This document shows, one piece after another, positions 1 to 5,919 of a DNA stretch of 6,487 bases (position 1 is its first letter; each line of letters starts with the position of its first letter). This DNA is from Gemmatimonadota bacterium (lineage in GTDB: Bacteria; Gemmatimonadota; Gemmatimonadetes; Gemmatimonadales; Gemmatimonadaceae). The position numbers and the translations under genes are program-made. Below the pieces are notes generated by a model. That model was not told the origin of the DNA, made no database searches, and was given only the letters and a program-made list of their open reading frames with translations. Location: positions 1-6,487 of the forward strand of contig JAHFCS010000128.1 in the NCBI GenBank assembly GCA_023249395.1. The letters run 5' to 3'.

Positions 1-2368
1 GCGCACGGAGGTCGTTGTTGGGTCCGACGCCCACCCGCGACCGTGAGCCGCTCGGCGTTGCGCTTGTGATCACGATCGCCGGCGTGGGATTGATCTTGTT
101 GTCTGCCTGCGCAAGATACGTTCGCTGCAAGGCGCGGCGGAACGGATCGATCGTCACCCTCGAAGCCGAGAGCTCGCTCCAGATTCCGTGACGCACATCC
201 GCCAGCAGCTCAGGTACAGAATAGACATCACCCTCGGCTCCCGTGCTTCGTTTTCCAAGCGCCGCGTATTCAGCGAGCCGAGTGAGACGATCTGTATCAA
301 GGAGCCCGAAGAGGATCCGCGACTGTGCACTGCCGATTCGCTTCAGGGTCCCCTCGGGCTCCATCCGTCTGAGAATGCGCGTATCGAGGAGATATGTCGG
401 AGTGGTGAAAGCATGCTCATTGAGAAACCGCACTGCCGCCTTCTGTCGCGCTCGCGGAAGTGGGGTGAAGCGCGGACCCAGCTGTCCGCCGTATTTCTCA
501 CGGGACTCGGAGCCCGCGACGACGTTGACCACGTGCTCCAGCTCTCGGCTCCACTGATCGATCAATCGCTCGTAGATCTCGATCAGCTCCGTATTGTCCT
601 CGCCAGGACGTAGCGTGGCCGACATCAGGAGTGGCACTACGCGCTGAATGTTGCGAAGGCCGTAGCCGGTGGCTTTCACGGCATCAGCGTCGCCAACCGC
701 CTCAGTCTCGTCACCGGGATCGATGTCCCCGTCACCGGAAGTCGAAAAGCGATACCACGGAACTGAATCCTGGATCTCCGCCAGACTGTTGAGCGCGGGT
801 CGCTCAGCGTCGGGAGTAAGCGCTCCCGGGATTGGCCTGTAACCCCACATCGTTGCGAACACATCGTACGGTCCGACGCGAGGAACGAGGTCTGCCGGAT
901 CGATTCGATCTTCCGGCTGGGCGACATAGTTGAGGCGCGCGTAGTCCATCAGCGAAGGAGTGTGACCCATCCTCCGCACCCACGTTGCGCTCCGAACGCT
1001 GTCGGTCGGGTAAGTGGAACTCGCCTTCATGTTGTGCTGGAGACCCAGCGTGTGCCCGACCTCGTGGGCGACGATGTACTCTACAAGCCGTCCCATGAGC
1101 GAATCAGGGAAGGGAAGACGTTGTGCTCGCGGGTCGAGGGGCGATACCTGTGTGAAGTACCAGCTGCGTGCGAGATTCATCACGTTGTGAAAAATTCGCG
1201 CCGAGCCGTTTACGATCTCACCGGTGCGGGGATCGTAGACCGAGGGTCCGACGGCGTTCTCAGTCGTCGAGGGCAACCAGCGTATGACGGTATTGCGGAC
1301 GTCTTCGGGCGACCAGTCAGGATCCTCCGCCGGTGAAGGAGGGTCCCGGGCGATGATCGCTCTCCGGAAACCCGCTGCCTCGAACGCTGGCTGCCAGTCC
1401 TGAATGCCCTTCCTGATCCACGGGATCCACTGTGCGGGAGTAGCCGGATCTATGTAATACACAATCGGTTTTACGGGATCGGAGAGAGCTGAGTCGGGAA
1501 ATTTCTTCTCGAGTCTCCATCGGGTAATGTAGGATCGTGGGACCGCACGCTGCTGCACGGTTCCGTAATCAGTCCGCGTGACGGTGAAATATCCAACACG
1601 CTTGTCGGTGAGACGGGGCATCATCGGCCGCTCGGGAAGCCGGACCATGCTCCAATGGGCGAGAATGCTCGTCGCCGTTACCGGCCCTGTTCCGCGCTGT
1701 GTCTCGGGAGGAGTCTCGGGGGTCGAAGTCTGTGTCGCTTCGACCTCGACATTGTCGGGGAATGCGTTCACTCGCTCGATGAACGACCTCTTTTCGTCGA
1801 GTGAGCCCCGGGCCCCGACGAATTCGGGGACATTCGTCGTGTAGAGACGTGTGGCATCGATGACCGCCGAGCTGTCCGGTCCGTAGGTCTCGATGGGGAA
1901 AACGGCGACGACCGGAGGATAGGTTGCCTGGGTGACGGCGCGATAAACCGGGAGGGTCGAATCCGCGGTGATCTCGAAAGTGACGCTTCTCAGCAGGATG
2001 CGATTGCCCTGTTGCTCCCATCTGAGAACGCGCTCGGTAAATTCGTCCCCGCCATAGGTGGTGCCGCCGCTTGCTTTCGCGAATCGGCCGACGAGCAGCA
2101 TGTCCTTGTTCAGCTCTCGGCGCGGAATCTCGAAGCGAAGGGTATCGCCAAGCCGATAGGTCCGAAAAAGGCCGTTGGCCATGAGCGCACCCGGACGGAT
2201 GATCTTTGCGTACGGCTTCAGTCCTGTCGCCCGTTCGACGCTGTCAACGGCTTCAGCTTTTTTTTCGGTGGCGCTTTTCGGAGCCGGCGCCGGGATCTGT
2301 CGCCTGATGATAAAACAGCCTTGCGCACTCAGGAGGAATGCGCAGGCGGCGAGATAGTAGCGGAGCAC
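1..2368 (-). CDS. Zinc-dependent metalloprotease lipoprotein (DUF5118/DUF5117/DUF4953 type), 3' end beyond window
   Basis: This is a secreted or lipid-anchored metallopeptidase; its physiological substrate is unknown. The minus-strand frame is open for 789 codons from GTG 2368 to the window edge, and relatives are roughly 800-880 residues, so probably only the last few dozen residues are missing. Residues 4-21 are hydrophobic and end in S-A-Q-G-C18, a non-ideal but acceptable lipobox. A Pro/Ala/Lys/Glu linker follows. Residues about 50-300 match the DUF5118/DUF5117 pattern as I remember it (GLFRTYRLGD, EIPRREL, PVYRAVTQATYPP, LPERPMMPRL). The catalytic domain holds HEVGHTLGLQH at 435-445, a metzincin HExxHxxGxxH with H435, H439 and H445 as zinc ligands and E436 as general base. 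The Met-turn SLMDY lies around M474, followed by NYVAQPED. The start is the least certain part: no in-frame ATG or TTG exists between the fabI stop (TAA 2443-2441) and codon 63, so GTG 2368 is the best candidate, without a clear ribosome binding site. It lies 72 bp downstream of fabI on the same strand, so co-transcription is likely. Confidence 0.93.
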   Translation of the reverse strand, partial: MLRYYLAACAFLLSAQGCFIIRRQIPAPAPKSATEKKAEAVDSVERATGLKPYAKIIRPGALMANGLFRTYRLGDTLRFEIPRRELNKDMLLVGRFAKASGGTTYGGDEFTERVLRWEQQGNRILLRSVTFEITADSTLPVYRAVTQATYPPVVAVFPIETYGPDSSAVIDATRLYTTNVPEFVGARGSLDEKRSFIERVNAFPDNVEVEATQTSTPETPPETQRGTGPVTATSILAHWSMVRLPERPMMPRLTDKRVGYFTVTRTDYGTVQQRAVPRSYITRWRLEKKFPDSALSDPVKPIVYYIDPATPAQWIPWIRKGIQDWQPAFEAAGFRRAIIARDPPSPAEDPDWSPEDVRNTVIRWLPSTTENAVGPSVYDPRTGEIVNGSARIFHNVMNLARSWYFTQVSPLDPRAQRLPFPDSLMGRLVEYIVAHEVGHTLGLQHNMKASSTYPTDSVRSATWVRRMGHTPSLMDYARLNYVAQPEDRIDPADLVPRVGPYDVFATMWGYRPIPGALTPDAERPALNSLAEIQDSVPWYRFSTSGDGDIDPGDETEAVGDADAVKATGYGLRNIQRVVPLLMSATLRPGEDNTELIEIYERLIDQWSRELEHVVNVVAGSESREKYGGQLGPRFTPLPRARQKAAVRFLNEHAFTTPTYLLDTRILRRMEPEGTLKRIGSAQSRILFGLLDTDRLTRLAEYAALGKRSTGAEGDVYSVPELLADVRHGIWSELSASRVTIDPFRRALQRTYLAQADNKINPTPAIVITSATPSGSRSRVGVGPNNDLRA

Positions 2369-2440
2369 TGTCGGCTTGAGGATTGTGGACGTATGTCGCA
2401 GGTGTCGGACGGATTCGCGTCGGAAGCTCGAAAAGGCTCG

Positions 2441-3355
2441 TTACGGTCGGCTCGGTTGGTTCGAGACCGCGCCAACCGCCATGCCCATCGCGTGATACCC
2501 CTTGTCCACGTAAATGGTGGCGCCGGTGATTCCGCTCGCCAGCCGGCTGGACAAAAACGCAGCGGCCACGCCGACCTCGTTTGCCGTGAGAGGGTCGGTG
2601 AGAGGGGAATTCATCGCACAGTAATCCACCATGCGCTCGATGATGCCGATGGCACTGGCTGCCCGTGACGCGTACGGACCGGCCGAGATGGTATTTACGC
2701 GTACCCCGTACTTGCGCCCCGCTTCGAACGCGAGTGTGCGTGTATCGCTCTCGAGTGCGGCCTTGGCTGAAGACATTCCACCACCATAGCCCGGAATGAC
2801 GCGCTCGCTCGCCATATACGTAAGCGAGAGGAACGAGCCGTCACGGCTCATCAACGGTCCGAGCCGGCTGACCATGGAGACCAGCGAATAGGCACTGACG
2901 CTCAAGGCCGCGAGATAGCCTGACCGGCTCGTCTCGAGGAGCGGCTTTTTCACTTCCGGCGCATTTGCTAGGGAGTGAATGACGATATCGAGCGAGCTCT
3001 TTCCAAAGTCGGTGCGAATCCGATTGGCCAGTCCCTCGACCGAGAAGTCTCCAGTGCCCTGATAGCGTTTGCTGGCGCGGATGTCTTCAGGTACCTGGTC
3101 GAGGGAATCGAATGCGGCATCGAGCGGATAAATCCTCTCGAACTGCATTATCTTGCCGGAGGAAAGGCGGCGCGACTTGTCCATCTTGCCGCGCTTGATG
3201 AGGTTCATGAAAATATTGAGCGCCGGTGGCCAGGTACCGACGCAGACAGTGGCACCCGCCTCGGCTAGGGCTTTGGCGACGGCAAACCCATAGCCACCGT
3301 CGTCGGCAACCCCCGCTACAAGCGCCCGGCGCCCCGAAAGGTCGATGTTCAACAC
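2441..3355 (-). CDS. fabI: Enoyl-[acyl-carrier-protein] reductase, plant/chlamydial-type FabI
   Basis: This cytoplasmic enzyme reduces trans-2-enoyl-ACP with NAD(P)H in the last step of each fatty-acid elongation cycle. The 304-residue protein is a complete short-chain dehydrogenase-type fold. It has the dinucleotide-binding loop GVADDGGYGFAVA (15-27), GTWPPALNIF (40-49), HSLANAPEV (127-135), KPLLETSRSGYLAA (137-150), the Tyr in SLTYMASE (Y180), the catalytic pair Y190 and K198 in PGYGGGMSSAK, then VRVNTISAGP (218-227) and the closing GATIYVDKGYHAMGMAV. Y and K are separated by seven residues, and there is a long insertion between about residues 41 and 105. Both features are those of plant, cyanobacterial and chlamydial FabI, not E. 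coli FabI (about 262 aa). The start is GTG 3355, giving Met-Leu-Asn-Ile-Asp-Leu, as in relatives. No Shine-Dalgarno precedes it, and a possible promoter would make the mRNA leaderless. It is divergent from the PAP2 operon, and the metalloprotease gene lies downstream. Confidence 0.97.
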   Translation of the reverse strand: MLNIDLSGRRALVAGVADDGGYGFAVAKALAEAGATVCVGTWPPALNIFMNLIKRGKMDKSRRLSSGKIMQFERIYPLDAAFDSLDQVPEDIRASKRYQGTGDFSVEGLANRIRTDFGKSSLDIVIHSLANAPEVKKPLLETSRSGYLAALSVSAYSLVSMVSRLGPLMSRDGSFLSLTYMASERVIPGYGGGMSSAKAALESDTRTLAFEAGRKYGVRVNTISAGPYASRAASAIGIIERMVDYCAMNSPLTDPLTANEVGVAAAFLSSRLASGITGATIYVDKGYHAMGMAVGAVSNQPSRP

Positions 3356-3458
3356 AGGAGGGATATGGGCCTTTAGTGGAACAGCGGCAAGGGGTGTGCT
3401 ATGTACCTTCCTGTAAGTTTGGCCAGTTCGAAGATTCTGGAACCATAATGGGGTTGAC
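3356..3458. promoter_or_regulatory. Divergent intergenic region with candidate promoters for fabI (-) and the PAP2 operon (+)
   Basis: This is the only gap between divergent genes in the window, so it should hold both promoters. For fabI on the minus strand, TTGCCG (3390-3385) and CATATC (3367-3362) are separated by 17 bp, and six bases separate the hexamer from the GTG start. Transcription would then begin at or near the start codon. For the plus strand, CATAAT (3444-3449, one mismatch to TATAAT) has a poor partner TTGGCC (3419-3424) at 19 bp, and the expected transcription start (about 3456) is within a few bases of TTG 3459. The hexamers are weak matches found by eye, and the sigma-factor preference of this organism is unknown. 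Small GTTC...GAAC and CCAG...CTGG arms (3423-3443) surround TTCGAA, but they are too short to call an operator. Confidence 0.35.
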
Positions 3459-4277
3459 TTGTCTCGATTGATTCATGGCGCTCTGTGCCTTTCGATGATC
3501 CTGGGAGGTACGATCGGCGCGCAGACAACGGATACGATCAACACGTCGAAGCCGAAGCCGTTGTTCACCCTGCGTGACCTTGTGATGGTCGGGGCGTTTA
3601 CCGGCGCGACAATCGGTCTTGCACCACTCGACCGAAATCTGACCAACAAGCTTCAGAGGCCAGCGTTACAGTCGAGAAGAATTCTGAATACCGGGGCCAC
3701 CGTATTTAAGCTCCTTGGTGATCCGGGAAGCCTCGTGACAGGGACGGCATTGTATTTTGTCGGGCGCTTTGATGGCCATCGGCGCACCGAGGATCTTGGC
3801 CTTCATACGGTGGAGTCGATCGTTCTGGCCGATATGGTGACAGGGACACTCAAGTTTACAGTGGGCCGCGCCCGCCCATATGCGAGTCCGGACAGCGCGG
3901 ACAACTTCCAGTTCATGCGCGGGCTCAGGAACGACGCTTACCGGTCGTTTCCTTCCGGACATACGACGAGCGCCTTTGCATTTGCCGCAGCCGTGTCAAC
4001 GGAGACACAACGCTGGTGGCCCGGCACACGCTGGATCATTGGGCCGATCGTGTATGGCGGCGCCACACTCACCGGTGTATCTCGTGTTTACAACAGACAG
4101 CACTGGGCGACCGACGTAATGGCAGGTGCCGCCATTGGCACCATTACTGGTCTGAAGGTGGTTCGCTACCAACACACGCATCCGAACAACCGTCTTGACC
4201 GAACGCTGCTGCGCGCCGGTGTAAGTCATGTGGACGGAGGCGGCTGGATACCGACGATATCCTCCGTACGCTTCTAA
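3459..4277 (+). CDS. PAP2-superfamily acid phosphatase, exported
   Basis: This protein belongs to the PAP2 (type 2 phosphatidic acid phosphatase/vanadium haloperoxidase) family, which removes phosphate from phospholipids, undecaprenyl or other phosphate esters through a phospho-histidine. The full three-part signature is present: K132-x6-R139-P140 (KFTVGRARP), P165-S-G-H168 (SFPSGHTT) and S208-R209-x5-H215-x3-D219 (SRVYNRQHWATD). H168 should be the nucleophile-side histidine and H215 the other catalytic one. Residues 1-22 look like a Sec signal peptide (R3, a hydrophobic stretch, then GTIGAQ), with cleavage near A21/Q22. Hydrophobic segments around 41-55, 90-102, 119-130 and 193-207 are compatible with membrane association. 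The start is TTG 3459: the frame upstream holds no ATG/GTG back to a stop at 3414. A weak GGGG lies five bases ahead. It is the first gene of a plus-strand operon, with the next start 3 bp after its TAA. The substrate cannot be told from sequence. The C-terminal tail (about 50 residues past the last motif) ends in alternating polar/hydrophobic residues and a terminal Phe. Confidence 0.93.
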   Translation: MSRLIHGALCLSMILGGTIGAQTTDTINTSKPKPLFTLRDLVMVGAFTGATIGLAPLDRNLTNKLQRPALQSRRILNTGATVFKLLGDPGSLVTGTALYFVGRFDGHRRTEDLGLHTVESIVLADMVTGTLKFTVGRARPYASPDSADNFQFMRGLRNDAYRSFPSGHTTSAFAFAAAVSTETQRWWPGTRWIIGPIVYGGATLTGVSRVYNRQHWATDVMAGAAIGTITGLKVVRYQHTHPNNRLDRTLLRAGVSHVDGGGWIPTISSVRF

Positions 4278-4280
4278 GAC

Positions 4281-4823
4281 GTGCAGCTCAACGGGATCTT
4301 CATCATCGCGGAGCTTGGCGGCGAAGCGGGTAAGCAGATCAGGGCAATCAACGAATGGTTCGACCCGCGATTGGCTAGGTATAAAGCTCCGCACGTCACG
4401 ATAACCGGCTCCTCGGGAGTCGGCCCTATCCCGGCATCGGTCACCGCAGTGGAGCTTTGGGAAAAGCTGGCTCCGATTACGTCGAGCACCGAGCCCATGG
4501 CGCTTCGGTTCGGGCCGCCGATGAGATTCATGCAGACGGAGATTCTAGTTCTTCCGCTCGATCCGCACGGGCCACTGAGAGCGTTTCACGATCGGCTGGC
4601 GAATTGCGGACTGCCCTTTGCGCGAGCGCGCTTCACCTTCAGCCCTCACTGCACGTTGAGTCTGTACCCGACATTGACTCAGGAAGCAACGCGTGAGCTG
4701 CTCACGCTGCGCGTCCACGTTCCCGCCGTGATCGATCGAATTCACGTTTTCCAGGCGCTCGATCCGCAACCAGCGCGCAAACTCCTCGAGCTACCGTTGA
4801 CAGGTGGATCCGAAACGGCTTGA
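4281..4823 (+). CDS. 2H phosphoesterase / 2'-5' RNA ligase-like protein
   Basis: This is a small cytoplasmic protein (180 aa, no signal peptide) of the 2H phosphoesterase superfamily, whose members hydrolyse or form 2',5'- or cyclic-phosphodiester bonds in RNA or nucleotides. Two H-x-T motifs, the family hallmark, are visible: H38-V-T40 (APHVTITG) and H123-C-T125 (SPHCTLSLYP), separated by 84 residues as expected for the two-lobed fold. Hydrophobic strands flank each motif (LNGIFIIAEL at the N-terminus and ILVLPLD at 88-94). The length is normal for the family, and both catalytic histidines are kept, so it is probably active. The start at GTG 4281 gives Met-Gln-Leu-Asn-Gly-Ile-Phe, the expected first strand. 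It lies 3 bp after the phosphatase stop with no Shine-Dalgarno, which suggests reinitiation by terminating ribosomes. Its 3' end overlaps the glycosyltransferase start by 20 bp. The actual substrate is unknown, and nothing here shows whether it acts on RNA, a nucleotide or an envelope-related cyclic phosphate. Confidence 0.85.
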   Translation: MQLNGIFIIAELGGEAGKQIRAINEWFDPRLARYKAPHVTITGSSGVGPIPASVTAVELWEKLAPITSSTEPMALRFGPPMRFMQTEILVLPLDPHGPLRAFHDRLANCGLPFARARFTFSPHCTLSLYPTLTQEATRELLTLRVHVPAVIDRIHVFQALDPQPARKLLELPLTGGSETA

Positions 4824-5919
4824 GCGTGCATGGCGCGCGATGTGGATGCGGGCGATCGGGCGAGGACTGCCAGGTCCGCGCGCGGTGGATGTTTCAACGT
4901 TCGACGCACGTCCATTGCGGACATTATTTGTCAGGTACGAGAGGATCGGCGACATGATCATGGCGACCGGTCTGATTCGCGTTCTGGCAGAGGCGTCGAA
5001 AAGCGGGAAAGTGGACGTGGTCGCGAATCCATCTACGGCGCCGGTGCTCGACGGCAATCCGCACGTTGGAAAACTCTTCATGCTCGACCGTGCATCGTGG
5101 GCGAGCTACCTGAAGTTGATGCGGCGGCTTCGGGCCGAGCACTACGACGTGATCGTCGACGGGCGGATTAACAATCCGAAGATTTTTGCGTCCACTCCAA
5201 TGCTGATGCTGGCAGCTGGAGCACCGTATCGCGTAGGAGTTGGCGGCGGCAACAACGACCTCATCTACAACGTCCGCGTTCAGGGCTACGACCGATCTAC
5301 CCCCTACATCGAGGGATCAAAATCACTGTCACTCCCCTTTGATGTAAATCCTGATTTCGTGGACTGGCAACCGGAGATCTTTCTCTCCGACCTAGAGCGC
5401 GAGGAGGCGGAATCGCATTGGAGCAAAGCAGGTCCGTCGCCGAATGCCCGCCTGCTGATGAATCTCTCGGCATCCGAGGAGAAACGGCGCTGGCAGGATG
5501 TAAAGTTTATCAAGGTAATACGGAAGGTCCGTGCAGCTGCGTCCCGCCTTTCGATTGTCGTGATCGGACTGCCAAGCGAGTGGGATCGAGTCAGGGCCGT
5601 GGCTGAGGCGACAGCTGCGGTCGCCGTTCCAACGCCTCGTCTCCGGGACGCCCTGGCGCTAGTGGGGACTTCCGACATGGTCTTCACACCTGACACGAGC
5701 ATTTCGCACGCGGCGTCGGCATTCAGAAAGCCCGCTGTGGTACTGCTCAAGCGGGATCATTATCCATATGCGCCGTACAATATTCCCGGTGAGAACATTT
5801 TCTGGGACGGTAGCGAGATTCGTGGTCTCGGTGTTAGTACAGTCGGTGCCGCAGTCGAGCGGTTGGTTACCCGGTACCCGGTACCAGTTACCCGGGACCA
5901 GGGTAGCAGCAGATCATGA
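4804..5919 (+). CDS. Glycosyltransferase family 9 (heptosyltransferase-like)
   Basis: GT9 enzymes transfer heptose or related sugars from nucleotide-sugar donors to lipopolysaccharide-type acceptors at the inner face of the cytoplasmic membrane. This 371-residue protein shows the two-domain GT-B layout. The N-terminal lobe has RYERIGDMIMATGLIRVL (44-61), where D50 corresponds to the catalytic-base Asp of WaaC, then DVVANPSTAPVLDGNPHV (71-88) and HYDVIVDGR (113-121). The C-terminal lobe has LLMNLSASEEKRRW (217-230), LSIVVIGLP (249-257) and the donor-site motif PDTSISHAASAFRKP (296-310). Residues 1-30 form a basic, Trp-containing helix-like leader that may touch the membrane. GTG 4804 is chosen because it keeps this leader; ATG 4840 (residue 13) is a possible alternative. 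The sugar and acceptor cannot be named, and an authentic waaC/waaF assignment is not justified. The last 17 residues (355-371, VTRYPVPVTRDQ onwards) are encoded largely by 7-bp tandem repeats and look like an added tail. The stop overlaps the next start as ATGA. Confidence 0.9.
   Translation: MDPKRLERAWRAMWMRAIGRGLPGPRAVDVSTFDARPLRTLFVRYERIGDMIMATGLIRVLAEASKSGKVDVVANPSTAPVLDGNPHVGKLFMLDRASWASYLKLMRRLRAEHYDVIVDGRINNPKIFASTPMLMLAAGAPYRVGVGGGNNDLIYNVRVQGYDRSTPYIEGSKSLSLPFDVNPDFVDWQPEIFLSDLEREEAESHWSKAGPSPNARLLMNLSASEEKRRWQDVKFIKVIRKVRAAASRLSIVVIGLPSEWDRVRAVAEATAAVAVPTPRLRDALALVGTSDMVFTPDTSISHAASAFRKPAVVLLKRDHYPYAPYNIPGENIFWDGSEIRGLGVSTVGAAVERLVTRYPVPVTRDQGSSRS
5866..5900. repeat. Heptanucleotide tandem repeat (five copies, degenerate) in the 3' end of the GT9 gene
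   Basis: Five consecutive 7-bp units read GTTACCC, GGTACCC, GGTACCA, GTTACCC and GGGACCA on the plus strand, with consensus about GKTACCM. The GGTACC palindrome occurs twice, and GGTAC-CCG-GTACC (5873-5885) can fold into a short hairpin. Because three units make 21 bp, the translated tail has a seven-residue period, seen as VTRYPVP followed by VTRDQGS (355-368). Neither the bases immediately before it (5859-5865) nor those after it (5901 on) fit the unit. No other copy of this array was noticed in the window. Confidence 0.8.

Noticed and set aside
188..613. Plus-strand ORFs within 1-1844 (188-613, 243-557, 962-1336, 1578-1844)
   Set aside because: They lie opposite the uninterrupted metalloprotease frame, whose translation shows family motifs throughout. 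Their own translations are Arg/Ser-rich without recognisable domains.
676..2021. Minus-strand ORFs at 676-927, 1317-1520 and 1569-2021
   Set aside because: They are on the same strand as the metalloprotease but in other frames, and the true frame passes through all three regions without a stop.
2369..2440. Terminator or hairpin between fabI and the protease gene
   Set aside because: The repeated GGCTCG words are direct, not inverted, and no stem followed by a T-run is present on the minus strand.
2012..2668. Plus-strand 218-codon ORF across the protease start and the fabI 3' end
   Set aside because: It is antisense to two well-supported genes, and its composition is that of a shadow frame.
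3356..3364. AGGAGGG on the plus strand as a ribosome binding site
   Set aside because: The following ATG (3365) reaches a stop after two codons, so no gene uses it. On the fabI strand it reads as the complement and cannot act as a Shine-Dalgarno.
3448..3471. Seven-codon leader peptide (MGLTCLD) overlapping the PAP2 start
   Set aside because: It has no ribosome binding site, no codon bias typical of attenuation and no alternative hairpins. An ATG followed by a nearby stop is expected by chance.
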